DNA of 64,000 bases from Micromonospora lupini (GCF_026342015.1 NZ_JAPENL010000002.1:67001-131000); one strand, 5' to 3'; counted from the first letter of the stretch, positions 25,539 to 34,247 are shown. Numbers and translations are program-made. The notes: generated by a model from the sequence alone, not told the origin.

Positions 25539-26882
25539 TTAGGGGTGGTTGTTTAGTTCGCCTAGGTTTGCTGCTTCGAGGTCGGTGCGGATTGTTGCGG
25601 CGTCGCCTTCGATCACCAGGGTCAGCGCTTCCGGGTGGAGGTGGGTGGCTGCCGCCTCGGAGACCTCGCCCACGTCGGCGTTGAGCAGTTCCTCGCGCAG
25701 ACGGGCGTGGTAGTCGTCCGGCAGGTCGTGCACCACGAGCGTGGTCAGCGCGGACGCGATCGCCCGAGGGCTCTGCAGCTCGACCGAGAGCTGCCCGGCC
25801 CGCCAGGAACGGGCCACCGCCAGCTCGTCCTCGGTCACGCCGCCCGCCTGCGTACGGGTGATCTCGCCGACCGCCTCGACCAGGGCCGGCGCGGTGACGG
25901 CGGTCTGCACGCCCGAGCTGACCGCGAACCGGCCGAACCGGCGGGACGAGGCGAACTCGCCCCGGATGCCGTACGTGTAGCCGCGCACCTCGCGGATGAG
26001 GTGGTTGAGCCGGGAGGTGAACGCCCCGCCGAGCACCGTGCCGGCGAGGGTCATCGGCACGTGGTCGGGGTGCGCCCGGTGCGGCGACGGGTGGCCCAGC
26101 CGCAGCGTGGACTGCACCGAGCCGGGCCGGTCCACCAGGATGATCCGGCGGTCGGCGCGCAGCGGCACCTCGATCGGGCCGCCGCGCTCGGCAGGACCGC
26201 CTCCGGTGCCGGCGAACGCCGCCCCCGCCAACGCGTCCAGGTCGATCCGGTCCAGGTCACCGGCGACGATCAGGGTGCCGGGCCGCAGGAACCACTCGGA
26301 GTGGAAGACGGTGATGTCCTCCACGTCCAGGGCGGCCACCGAGTCCGGGTCGCCGTACATCGGTCGCCCCCAGCGGTTGTCGGCGCCGAACAGGTCGGCG
26401 CGCAGCGCGGCGTCGGCGCGCGGGCCGGGGTTGGCCCAGTCCATCCGCAGCGCGGTGGCCTCGTCGTCGCGGACGCGCCGGACGTCGGCCGGGTCCAGCC
26501 GGGGCGTCCGGACGGCCTCGGCGAGGAGCTGCACCGCTGCGGTCAGCCGGTCCACCGGAACCTGCACGCTGATCTGGAACGAGTCCCAGTCCAGCCCGGT
26601 CACCAGCTCGGTGCCGAGCGCCTCGATGGCCAGCGCGTACGCCGTGGCGTCCCGTTGCGCGGTGCCCTCCTCCAGGGCCTTGGCGAGCACCCCGCCCAGC
26701 CCCTCCTTGCCCGTCAGCTCCCGGCCGGCGCCGGCGTCGAGCAGCAGCAACGCCACGGCGAGGTTCTGACCGGGCAGGTGCGCCGCGACCACCTGGCCAC
26801 CGCCGGCCGCGCGGCGGACCACCGGCGGGAACCGGTACGGGCGAGCGGCACCCGGGCCGGGACGGTCGGCGATCAGCGTCAT
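25539..26882 (-). CDS. M16-family peptidase-like subunit (no zinc motif)
   Basis: 447 residues. Two M16 halves, but where the zinc motif H-x-x-E-H is expected the sequence reads KEGLGGVLAKALEEGT, so metal binding is lost. The second half retains the substrate-contact segment GAFTSRLNHLIREVRGYTYGI. This matches the non-catalytic partner of a heterodimeric M16 peptidase (mitochondrial-processing-peptidase alpha-like). The ATG overlaps the stop of the catalytic subunit gene by four bases. No signal peptide. TAA stop, rare here. Confidence 0.92.
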   Translation of the reverse strand: MTLIADRPGPGAARPYRFPPVVRRAAGGGQVVAAHLPGQNLAVALLLLDAGAGRELTGKEGLGGVLAKALEEGTAQRDATAYALAIEALGTELVTGLDWDSFQISVQVPVDRLTAAVQLLAEAVRTPRLDPADVRRVRDDEATALRMDWANPGPRADAALRADLFGADNRWGRPMYGDPDSVAALDVEDITVFHSEWFLRPGTLIVAGDLDRIDLDALAGAAFAGTGGGPAERGGPIEVPLRADRRIILVDRPGSVQSTLRLGHPSPHRAHPDHVPMTLAGTVLGGAFTSRLNHLIREVRGYTYGIRGEFASSRRFGRFAVSSGVQTAVTAPALVEAVGEITRTQAGGVTEDELAVARSWRAGQLSVELQSPRAIASALTTLVVHDLPDDYHARLREELLNADVGEVSEAAATHLHPEALTLVIEGDAATIRTDLEAANLGELNNHP

Positions 26883-28171
26883 GCGGTCTCCTCGGGCAGG
26901 TAGGTCAGGGTCACCCGGTCGGCGGCGCCGAGCACCTCGGCGGCGGTCTCGGCGATCTGCTCGGCGGTCACCGCGAGCCAGGCGGGCAGCCGGTCGGCGG
27001 CGCGGGCCGGGTCGCCGAACTGGGTGGTGTACCGACCGAGGGTGTCCGCGCGGCCGTCCACCGTCGACATCTGCCGCCACCAGGCGGTGCTCAGCAATGC
27101 CTTCGCCCGGTCCAGCTCGGCTGCGGTGACCGGCACGGTGGCCAGTTCGTCGACGACAGTGGCCAGCCCCTCGGCCAACCGCTCGGCGCTCACGCCGGGG
27201 CGGGCGGTGGCGGTGGCGATCAGCGGCGCCGGGGCGTGCGCCAGGTCCACCCCGTACGCCCCGACCAGGTCGGGTTGGGCGATCCGCTCGCCGTCGGCGA
27301 GCCGCTGGTAGAGCCGGCTGCCCCGGCCGCTGCCGAGCACTGTGGCGAGCACGGTGAGCACGTCGTAGCCCGGGGTGCCGAACGCGTGGCCGCGGTGTGC
27401 GACGTAGACGCGGGGCGCCGGCACGTCGGCGGTCACCGTCTCCACGGCGGCCCGTCCGGTCGCCGCGACGGTGCTGCCGTCCGGGGCGGCCGGAATGTCC
27501 TCGCGGGCGGGCAACGCGCCGAAGTACTTGTCGGCGAGCGCGAACACCTCGGTGGCCCGGGCGTCGCCGACGACCGTGAGCACCGCGTTGTTCGGCGCGT
27601 AGTACGTCTCGTGGAACGCCTGGAAGGTGGCGAGGTCGGCGGCGTTCAGGTCGGCCATCGAGCCGATTGTCGAGTGGTGGTACGGGTGCCCCGGTGGATA
27701 GAGCAGCGGGAGCAGCCGCAGCCACGCGTCGCCGTACGGGACGTTCTCGTAGCGCTGCCGGCGCTCGTTCTTCACCACGTCGCGCTGGTTGTCAAGCGTC
27801 TCCTGGGTCAGCGCCGGGACCAGCCCGCCCATCCGGTCCGCCTCCAGCCAGAGCGCCAACTCCAGGTGCTCGGCCGGGACCGTTTCGAAGTAGTTCGTCC
27901 GGTCCGGGTTGGTGGTGGCGTTGAGCGAGCCACCGGAGCCCTGGATCAGCTTCATGTGCTCGGTCTTCGCCACGTTCACCGAGCCCTCGAACATCAGGTG
28001 TTCGAAGAGGTGGGCGAAACCGGTCTGCCCGGCCGGCTCGTGCCGGGATCCGACGTCGTACCAGAGATTGACTGCCACCGCGGGCGCGGTGCGGTCCTCG
28101 CTCACCACCACACGCAGGCCGTTGTCCAGTCGGGACGTCTCGATGGGCCAGGGGTAACCACTGTCGGGCAT
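26879..28171 (-). CDS. M16-family zinc metallopeptidase, catalytic subunit
   Basis: 430 residues. Inverted zinc motif HLFEHLMF with His54, Glu57 and His58, and the distal Glu in the helix VVKNERRQRYENVPYG (about 130-145). The second half lacks it, as usual. It degrades or processes peptides in the cytoplasm together with the coupled downstream subunit. Divergent from the catalase-like gene. Confidence 0.94.
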   Translation of the reverse strand: MPDSGYPWPIETSRLDNGLRVVVSEDRTAPAVAVNLWYDVGSRHEPAGQTGFAHLFEHLMFEGSVNVAKTEHMKLIQGSGGSLNATTNPDRTNYFETVPAEHLELALWLEADRMGGLVPALTQETLDNQRDVVKNERRQRYENVPYGDAWLRLLPLLYPPGHPYHHSTIGSMADLNAADLATFQAFHETYYAPNNAVLTVVGDARATEVFALADKYFGALPAREDIPAAPDGSTVAATGRAAVETVTADVPAPRVYVAHRGHAFGTPGYDVLTVLATVLGSGRGSRLYQRLADGERIAQPDLVGAYGVDLAHAPAPLIATATARPGVSAERLAEGLATVVDELATVPVTAAELDRAKALLSTAWWRQMSTVDGRADTLGRYTTQFGDPARAADRLPAWLAVTAEQIAETAAEVLGAADRVTLTYLPEETA

Positions 28172-28277
28172 GGCACGACGCTATCCGATCTCGCGGGCGG
28201 AAAGGTGACGTGCCGCCGGTCGACGAGCCGATCGGTCGGCGGGGCATCGAGTCCGTCCGTCGGGGTACCGCGCAGGA

Positions 28278-29036
28278 ATGACCCCACCGACCCCCGGCCC
28301 ACCCGCACGCCGCCGGGCCGGCCCGGCCGCCAGCGGCGTCGAACGCGCCAGCGCCGCGCTCGGCCGGCTGCGCCGTGGCCGGCTGCTGCATCCGGCCGGT
28401 CGCTCGTTCGCCGCCGAGGTGACGATGTGGGGTACGCCCGGACCTCCCACCGGCGTTGCCCTGCTCGACGACCCTGGCCGGTACGCGGCCGTCGTGCGGC
28501 TCTCCAGGGGGACGCCCACGCCGGATGGCTGGCCTGACGTGCTGGGTCTGGCGGTGCGCGTGCACCTCGACACCGGCCGCACATTCGACCTGCTGGTCAG
28601 CTCAAGCGGCGCCGCGCCGGTGCTGCGGAACCTGCCCCTGCCCCGCCGCGGTTTCACCGGGACGTACACCACGATCATGGGTTATCGCACGGCCCGGCGG
28701 CGGCTCTGGCTGGCCGCTCTGGCGGACCCGGACGCGGTCGACCTCGGCCGCGGTCTGGCCGCCGTCGCGGCGGCGGCCCGGGCGGACGCGCCGCGCCTGG
28801 TGCTCGCGGTCGCGTCCGCCGTGGGGAGGTGGCGCCCGGTCGGGCAGGTCACCATCGGCGCTCAGCTCGACGCCCGGGAGGACGCCGCGCTCGCGTTCGA
28901 CCCGGTGCGCAACCTGCCACCCGACCTGCGGGCGGCCGGCCCGCTCGCCTGGCTGCGCGAGCAGACCTACCGGGGGTCACGCCGGGCCCGCGGCGCGACG
29001 GCTCAGTCCGGGGGTTCGACGGCGGCCACCGTCTGA
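28278..29036 (+). CDS. Short catalase-superfamily-like protein
   Basis: 252 residues. It has the catalase-barrel pattern HPAGRSFAAEVTMWG, DDPGRYAAVVRLSRGTPTPDGWPDVLGLAVRVHLDTG, FDLLVSSSGAAP and FTGTYTTIMGYRTARRR, recalling the heme-fold region of catalases but at about half the normal length and without the catalytic His/Asn or the proximal Tyr motif R-x3-Y that I can place. Actinobacterial relatives are often named phosphodiesterase without evidence. Function unknown. Its 3' end overlaps a convergent small gene by 34 bases. Confidence 0.7.
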   Translation: MTPPTPGPPARRRAGPAASGVERASAALGRLRRGRLLHPAGRSFAAEVTMWGTPGPPTGVALLDDPGRYAAVVRLSRGTPTPDGWPDVLGLAVRVHLDTGRTFDLLVSSSGAAPVLRNLPLPRRGFTGTYTTIMGYRTARRRLWLAALADPDAVDLGRGLAAVAAAARADAPRLVLAVASAVGRWRPVGQVTIGAQLDAREDAALAFDPVRNLPPDLRAAGPLAWLREQTYRGSRRARGATAQSGGSTAATV

Positions 29037-29221
29037 TCCGAGGTACGCCGCTCCAGCACGGTGTCCGGGGCGGCGTTCTGGTCCTCCTCGCGGATGTCCG
29101 AATCGGCGAGGATGGCCTCCGCCTGTGCCTGCGGGTCGTCGCTGCCCGCCGCCACCTCCTCGGGAAGGAGGTGGTGCGCGCGGGACTCCGCCCGCTCCTG
29201 ATCGCTCTGCTCGTCAGTCAT
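29003..29221 (-). CDS. Small acidic conserved protein
   Basis: 72 residues from ATG 29221, nearly all hydrophilic and acidic: AHHLLPEEVAAGSDDPQAQAEAILADSDIRE in the middle, DTVLERRTSDQT at the end. The composition suggests a disordered protein. I recall similar short actinobacterial proteins without known function. Convergent with the catalase-like gene. Confidence 0.65.
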   Translation of the reverse strand: MTDEQSDQERAESRAHHLLPEEVAAGSDDPQAQAEAILADSDIREEDQNAAPDTVLERRTSDQTVAAVEPPD

Positions 29222-29323
29222 GGCACAGCTGTTACCCCCGGCCCGGCTTCGGCACGCGATGTTCACCCCGCATCTTGGGACGATGGGCCGGACATCCCCG
29301 CCCGGTCGGGTACGCTGGCTCCC

Positions 29324-29383
29324 GTGACGCGGACGTATCCATGGTTTAGGCAGCCGGCTCGCAGGCCGGTGACTTCACCATGA
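29324..29383 (+). CDS. Leader peptide with Tyr-Pro-Trp-Phe, attenuator of DAHP synthase
   Basis: GTG-initiated 19-residue peptide MTRTYPWFRQPARRPVTSP, TGA at 29381. Codons for Tyr, Trp and Phe, the three end products of the shikimate pathway, fall within four positions (29336-29347) immediately before an RNA stem segment. The peptide ends 112 bases ahead of the DAHP synthase start. Stalling on uncharged aromatic tRNAs would be sensed here. Confidence 0.75.
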   Translation: MTRTYPWFRQPARRPVTSP

Positions 29384-29459
29384 TCTGACGTCACCACGGA
29401 CCGAGCCGGCTGGGCAGGAGCTGTCGTTCCTGCCCTTTTGCGTACGAGCAGCCGGCTCG
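29351..29459 (+). promoter_or_regulatory. Transcription attenuator of the DAHP synthase gene
   Basis: Three copies of one 11-base element alternate orientation: CAGCCGGCTCG at 29351-29361, its complement CGAGCCGGCTG at 29402-29412, and CAGCCGGCTCG again at 29449-29459, so the middle one can pair with only one neighbour. Between them GGTGAC (29368-29373) can pair with CACC (29376-29379) or GTCACC (29390-29395). The intrinsic terminator GGGCAGGA-8nt-TCCTGCCC-TTTT occupies 29412-29439. This is the architecture of ribosome-mediated attenuation; which pairing favours read-through is inferred. Confidence 0.7.
29412..29439 (+). terminator. Intrinsic terminator inside the leader
   Basis: Perfect 8-bp stem GGGCAGGA/TCCTGCCC (29412-29419, 29428-29435), loop of eight, followed by TTTT, located before rather than after a gene. 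Confidence 0.85.
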
Positions 29460-29495
29460 TCCCGGGCACCGGCCCCGGGCACGGTCGGCGGAAGG

Positions 29496-30590
29496 ATGCC
29501 CACCGTGACGACCCCGGAGACCGATCGGGTCAGCGATCAGCGGATCGACCGTGTCGTGCCGCTGACCACGCCCGCCCTGCTGCACCACGAGTTGCCCCTG
29601 GACGCCCCGCTCGCCGCGGCCGTGCTGACCGGCCGTCGCGCGGTGGGTCGCGTGCTGGACCGCGAGGACGACCGCCTGCTGGTGGTCGTCGGCCCGTGCT
29701 CGGTGCACGACCCGGCCGCCGCCCTCGAGTACGCCGAGCGTCTGCGCGCCGCCGCCGACCGGCTCGCCGACGACCTGCTGATCGTCATGCGGGTCTACTT
29801 CGAGAAACCCCGCTCGACGGTCGGCTGGAAGGGCCTGATCAACGACCCCGGGCTGGACGGCAGCGGCGACGTCAACACCGGCCTGCGCCGGGCCCGGGCG
29901 CTGCTGCTCGACGTCCTGCGCCTCGGCCTGCCGGTGGGCTGCGAGTTCCTCGACCCGATCACCCCGCAGTACATCGCGGACACGGTGGGCTGGGGCGCGA
30001 TCGGCGCCCGCACAGTGGAGAGCCAGGTGCACCGGCAGCTCGCCTCCGGCCTGTCCATGCCCATCGGCATGAAGAACCGCCCCGACGGCAGCATCGGTAC
30101 CGCCGTGGACGCGATCCGCGCCGCCGGGGTGCCGCACGTCTTCCCGGGCATCGACTTCTCCGGCACCCCGGCGATCATGCACACCCGCGGCAACACCGAC
30201 GGGCACCTGGTGCTGCGCGGCGGTGGCGGTCGGCCCAACTACGACGCGGAGTCGGTGGCGGGCGCGCTCGACCTGCTCCGGGCGGCCGGGTTGCCGGAGC
30301 GCCTGGTGATCGACGCCAGCCACGCCAACAGCGGCAAGGACCACCGCAACCAGCCGCTGGTCGCCGCGGACGTGGCAGCCCAGATGGCCGCCGGCCAGCG
30401 CGGCATCACAGGCGTGATGCTGGAGTCGTTCCTGCTGCCCGGCCGGCAGGACCTCGACCCGACCCGCGAGCTGGTGTACGGCCGTTCGGTCACCGACGCC
30501 TGCCTCGGCTGGGACGACACCGCCGAGGTGCTCGACCACCTGGCCACCGCCGTACGGGCCCGCCGGGCCACCCTCCCCACCCCGGCGTGA
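29496..30590 (+). CDS. aroG: 3-deoxy-7-phosphoheptulonate (DAHP) synthase, class I
   Basis: 364 residues. First step of the shikimate pathway, condensing PEP and erythrose 4-phosphate. Family landmarks: VVVGPCSVHDP (about 64-74), MRVYFEKPRSTVGWKGLINDP, TVESQVHRQLASGLSMPIGMKN, and IDASHANSGKDHRNQ near the end, all typical of the AroFGH-type enzyme. ATG 29496 follows GGAAGGATG. Expression is probably set by the attenuator upstream. Many actinobacteria also use a plant-type class II enzyme; only class I is visible here. Confidence 0.95.
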   Translation: MPTVTTPETDRVSDQRIDRVVPLTTPALLHHELPLDAPLAAAVLTGRRAVGRVLDREDDRLLVVVGPCSVHDPAAALEYAERLRAAADRLADDLLIVMRVYFEKPRSTVGWKGLINDPGLDGSGDVNTGLRRARALLLDVLRLGLPVGCEFLDPITPQYIADTVGWGAIGARTVESQVHRQLASGLSMPIGMKNRPDGSIGTAVDAIRAAGVPHVFPGIDFSGTPAIMHTRGNTDGHLVLRGGGGRPNYDAESVAGALDLLRAAGLPERLVIDASHANSGKDHRNQPLVAADVAAQMAAGQRGITGVMLESFLLPGRQDLDPTRELVYGRSVTDACLGWDDTAEVLDHLATAVRARRATLPTPA

Positions 30591-30650
30591 GGGTGTGACC
30601 GCCGGCACTGCGGCGCACGGAACACGACAGGCCGGCGCCTGGTTAACTGA

Positions 30651-30762
30651 GGTGTCGGTGTGTTCAGTGTCCCCGGGCCTCACCTAAATAGCCCTCGCGG
30701 AATACCGTTCGGCTGGAGCCGCGTCGCGCCACTCGCCGAGAGGCGACCTACACACCGACACC
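30651..30762 (+). ncRNA. Candidate structured RNA after DAHP synthase
   Basis: A perfect 12-bp closing stem, GGTGTCGGTGTG (30651-30662) with CACACCGACACC (30751-30762), encloses two hairpins: CGGC-TGGA-GCCG (30710-30721) and TCGCC-GAGA-GGCGA (30733-30746) with a GNRA-type loop. It abuts a strong terminator at 30762-30801. It does not match SRP, tmRNA, RNase P or 6S motifs that I know. Strand is assumed from the upstream gene. Confidence 0.45.
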
Positions 30763-30801
30763 AGCGCCGCCCCCGGCCCACAAGGCTCGGGGGCGGCGCT
30801 G
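30762..30801. terminator. Strong bidirectional terminator
   Basis: CAGCGCCGCCCCC and GGGGGCGGCGCTG form a perfect 13-bp stem between the convergent DAHP synthase and MFS genes. Confidence 0.85.
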
Positions 30802-30820
30802 TCCGTACGGCCCGGCGGGC

Positions 30821-32005
30821 TCAGCCGCGCTGACGCAGACTCGCGAGCAGCGCCGCGCCGACGATCGCGCCGAGGCCTCCGACGAGCAGTGGCAGGCTGG
30901 CCGCGACCTCGTCGACGAGGATTCCTCCGGCAATCGCGCCGGCGGCAATCGCGATGTTGCAGACGGTCGCGATCACCCCGCCGACCTGCTCAAGTCGTGC
31001 CGGTTGGGTGCGGGCACCCCAGCTCAACACCGTTGTCGGCAGACCGCCGAACCCGAAGCCCCAGAGCACGGTGGCGACGAACAGGCCGGCCACCGAGCCG
31101 CCGGTGACGTACATGGCGAGCATTCCCGCGCCGAGCACTGCGGGAAACAGGAACACGCCGGTACGCGGCGAGCGGTCGGCCAGGGGACCGGCGAGTGCCG
31201 TGCCGAGGAAATTGGCGACGCCGAAGACGAGCAGCAGCACGGCGATGCCGCCGGCGTCGATTCCGGACATGCTCTCCGCCGCGGGCCGAATGTAGGTGAA
31301 TCCGCTGAAGTGGCCGCTGAAGATCAGCAGGATCGCGAGCAACCCGGCCCGTACGACGCCGGAGCGCAGGACCGATCCGAGTGCCCGCAACCCACTCGCG
31401 CCGGTGGGCGTGATGGACGGCAACGTCGCCGCCTGCACGATCAGGGCGAGCGCCGCAACGCCGGCACCGAGCAGGAACACCGCCCGCCACCCCCAGACGT
31501 CACCCAACCAGGCGCCGAGGGGCACGGCCGCGACCGTGGCGACCGCCACGCCGGCGTTGATCAGCGTCAGCGCGCGACCGAGGTGATGGGTGGGCACCAG
31601 GTGCGCGGCCATGGCTGTCGCCAACGCCCAGAACCCACCGAGCGCGACACCGAGCAGAAGGCGCGCGGCCAGGAGTACGAGGAGGTTCGGTGCCAGCGCG
31701 ACGATCAGATTGGAGATGATGGCGAGCAGCGTGAGGCCGATCTTCACGCGCCGCCGGTCGGCACGGGGCAGAACCACCGAGATGAGAAGGGCCGAGAGGG
31801 CGCCGGCGAACGCGGTCACGCTGACGGCCTGTCCCGCCGCTCCGACCGACACACCCAGGTCGCCGGCAATTCGCGGAAGCAGGCTGGCGGGCAGGAATTC
31901 CGCCATGACGATGGCGAAGATTCCGAGGCTCAGGGAGACGACCCCGGCCCAGGATGCCGTTCGGTCCGTCCCCGATGTTTCCCTCGATGAGATCGTGCTG
32001 GTCAC
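30821..32005 (-). CDS. MFS transporter (arabinose-efflux/drug-efflux type)
   Basis: 394 residues with about 12 membrane helices. Start GTG 32005 is preceded by AGAGGACGG. Landmarks: SWAGVVSLSLGIFAIVMAEFLPASLLPRIAGDLG at the first helix and the loop LPRADRRRVKIGLTLLAI of the major-facilitator signature, ending VDEVAASLPLLVGGLGAIVGA. The DHA1 group exports drugs or sugars by proton antiport. Its codon use is less GC-biased than the neighbours. Divergent from the XRE regulator, which probably controls it. Confidence 0.9.
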   Translation of the reverse strand: MTSTISSRETSGTDRTASWAGVVSLSLGIFAIVMAEFLPASLLPRIAGDLGVSVGAAGQAVSVTAFAGALSALLISVVLPRADRRRVKIGLTLLAIISNLIVALAPNLLVLLAARLLLGVALGGFWALATAMAAHLVPTHHLGRALTLINAGVAVATVAAVPLGAWLGDVWGWRAVFLLGAGVAALALIVQAATLPSITPTGASGLRALGSVLRSGVVRAGLLAILLIFSGHFSGFTYIRPAAESMSGIDAGGIAVLLLVFGVANFLGTALAGPLADRSPRTGVFLFPAVLGAGMLAMYVTGGSVAGLFVATVLWGFGFGGLPTTVLSWGARTQPARLEQVGGVIATVCNIAIAAGAIAGGILVDEVAASLPLLVGGLGAIVGAALLASLRQRG

Positions 32006-32265
32006 GATTCCGTCCTCTGATTGTCGTGGTCGTGCCTGTTGCTCGCCGGGCGCCGCGTCAGCCCTGGTGAGATGTTCGGAGTGGTGGCGCGGGTCAGGTG
32101 GAGCGGCATGGCCCGTCTCGTCGGGCGGCGCTCGGGCGGAAATGCGTGGCGCGGGCCGGCCGCCAAGGACGCTATGACGGGCTGTCCCGACGTCCCAGGG
32201 CCCTCTGCAGCCGGGGGTGCGACAGGACCCCCTCTGACCGCCTGACCCGGTCATACGATGGATTT

Positions 32266-33117
32266 GTGAGCGAGATGTCGAACGAGCTTGGCGCGTTTCT
32301 GAGCGCTCGACGGGCGCTGGTGACACCGCAGCAGGCAGGTATCCCGGATGTGGGCGTACGGCGGGTGCCGGGGTTGCGGCGCGAGGAGGTCGCGATGCTC
32401 GCCGGCGTCAGCGCGGACTACTACCTGCGCCTGGAACGGGGCCGCGATCGCAATCCGTCCGTGCAGGTCCTCGAATCGATCGCACGCGTCCTGCAGCTCG
32501 ACGACGAGCACCTGGCGTACCTGCTGACGCTTGTCGCGGGCGCTCCCCGAAAGCGCAGACGCCGACCGCGCAAGGAGACGGTTCCGTCCGGCGCGCTCAA
32601 GCTCCTGGACTCCCTCGCTCAGCCCGCCTTCATCGAGGGCCGGTACTTCGACATCCTGGCCTCGAACAGCCTCGCCCGAGCCCTCTCCCCGGGCCTGGCC
32701 GAAGGCGGGAATCAGCTCAGAGATCTGTTCCTGAATCCGGCCGAGCAAGCACTGCACCCGGATTGGGAGAACCTCACGGAATGTTTTGTCGCGAGCCTGC
32801 GCCAGGCCGTGGGCACCGACATCGACGATCCTCGGTTCATCGAACTCACCGGGGAACTCTCGTTGGCGAGCGCGCGATTTCGCCAGCTCTGGGGACGCCA
32901 CGAGGTACGCGGCCAGAGTGGCACGCCGATTCGGATCCGTCATCCCCAGGTCGGAGACCTGATCCTCAATCGGGAACGGCTGAGCATCGGCGGGGCGGAG
33001 GGACTGATGCTCGTCGTGTATCACCCCGACGCCGGGTCCAGTAATGCCGAGAAGCTGTCCCTCCTGGCCTCCGCGGGCCTGCACGTCAGCGGCACGGCGC
33101 AACACGCGGTCCGGTAG
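32266..33117 (+). CDS. XRE-type regulator with MmyB-like ligand domain
   Basis: 283 residues from GTG 32266 (ATG 32275 also possible). The N-terminal helix-turn-helix (LRREEVAMLAGVSADYYLRLERGRDRNPS) is followed by VLESIARVLQLDDEHLAYLLTLV and a C-terminal MmyB-like domain (PAFIEGRYFDILASNSLARALSPG, FIELTGELSLASARFRQLWGRHEVRGQ), an actinobacterial class thought to bind fatty-acid-like ligands. Genes of this class are typically followed by the reductase they regulate, as here. Confidence 0.92.
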   Translation: MSEMSNELGAFLSARRALVTPQQAGIPDVGVRRVPGLRREEVAMLAGVSADYYLRLERGRDRNPSVQVLESIARVLQLDDEHLAYLLTLVAGAPRKRRRRPRKETVPSGALKLLDSLAQPAFIEGRYFDILASNSLARALSPGLAEGGNQLRDLFLNPAEQALHPDWENLTECFVASLRQAVGTDIDDPRFIELTGELSLASARFRQLWGRHEVRGQSGTPIRIRHPQVGDLILNRERLSIGGAEGLMLVVYHPDAGSSNAEKLSLLASAGLHVSGTAQHAVR

Positions 33118-33248
33118 GCGCGTCGGGATCGCGACCGGTCAGAGGGGTCCTCTCGACCCCCAGGCTGGAGAGGGCTCTGGGTGATCCGAATTGCCGTGGC
33201 TAGCGTTCGTGGCGGCCTTTTCGGGCCATTCGATTCGAGAGGACAGCC

Positions 33249-33932
33249 ATGACCGTCACGCTGATCACCGGAGCCAACAAGGGCATCGGCTTCGAGACCG
33301 CGAAACAGCTTCTGGAGCTGGGGCACGATGTCTATCTCGGCGCACGCGACGTGGAGCGAGGGGAGAAGGCCGCCGCAACGCTCGGGGCGCGCTTCGTGCA
33401 GCTCGACGTGACCGACGACGAGTCGGTGCGCAGGGCACTGGCGACAATTGACTCGGCCGAGGGTCGCCTCGACGTCCTGGTGCACAACGCGGGGATTCTG
33501 GAGACCGGGCTCGACGGCCCGGCCGCCCTCCGATCCTTCGACACCAACGCGGTGGGAATCGTGCGCGTCACGGAGGCGGCGCTACCGTTGCTTCGTCGTT
33601 CACCGAACCCAAACGTCGTCACCATTTCGAGCAGCGCCGGATCGTTCTGGGCGGTGAACAATCCCGAGCGTCCCGAATTCGGATTGCCGCTCGCGCTGTA
33701 CTCGGCGTCCAAGGCCGCGGCCACCATGTTGACGGTGCAGTACGCCAAGTCCCATCCGGGCATCAAGTTCAACGCCCTTGAGCCGGGCACCACCGCGACC
33801 GACATGACCGCCGACTTCGGAATCGGGCGGCCGGTGCAGGAGAGCGCCCGGCTCGTCGTGCGCCTGGCGACCCTGGATCCGACCGGACCGACGGGGACCT
33901 TCCAGGACGAGGCAGGGGACCTGCCGTGGTGA
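33249..33932 (+). CDS. Short-chain dehydrogenase beside the XRE regulator
   Basis: 227 residues. Cofactor motif TGANKGIG (7-14), NAGILETG (about 78-85), Ser in SSSAGSFW, and YSASKAA with the Tyr/Lys pair near 153-157. GAGAGGACAGCC precedes ATG 33249. Substrate unknown; similar XRE-SDR pairs suggest an inducible NADPH-dependent carbonyl reductase. Confidence 0.92.
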   Translation: MTVTLITGANKGIGFETAKQLLELGHDVYLGARDVERGEKAAATLGARFVQLDVTDDESVRRALATIDSAEGRLDVLVHNAGILETGLDGPAALRSFDTNAVGIVRVTEAALPLLRRSPNPNVVTISSSAGSFWAVNNPERPEFGLPLALYSASKAAATMLTVQYAKSHPGIKFNALEPGTTATDMTADFGIGRPVQESARLVVRLATLDPTGPTGTFQDEAGDLPW

Positions 33933-34022
33933 GCAGGTGCGATGGCACGCCCGCGCGCTGCTGCCGGCACCCGGGCCGCCGGCGCGACGTTTGACCGATT
34001 CCGACCCGGGTAGCTGATCGAC

Positions 34023-34247
34023 GTGACCGACGACGCATCAGTGGCCGACGAGCCGGACACCCGCGCCCTCGACGACCTGCTCAACGACATCTTCCGAGGT
34101 CAGGAGCGAGTCACCCAGGGGGAGATCTATCGCCGGGCCGTGGCCGCCGACCTTCCCGCGGACGTGCTCGCGCGCATCGACGCGCTGCCCGAGGGCGAGT
34201 ACGCGGTGGACGAGGCCAGCGACCTGCTGGGCGGCACCGTCGCCTGA
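34023..34247 (+). CDS. Small conserved protein, 74 residues
   Basis: GTG 34023. Sequence DLLNDIFRGQERVTQGEIYRRAVAADLPADVLARIDALPEGEYAVDEASDLL is compatible with a small helical regulatory fold; similar short proteins (DUF2795-like in length and rhythm) occur in actinobacteria. Function unknown. Followed 50 bases later by another small gene with AAGGGAC as its ribosome-binding site. Confidence 0.7.
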   Translation: MTDDASVADEPDTRALDDLLNDIFRGQERVTQGEIYRRAVAADLPADVLARIDALPEGEYAVDEASDLLGGTVA

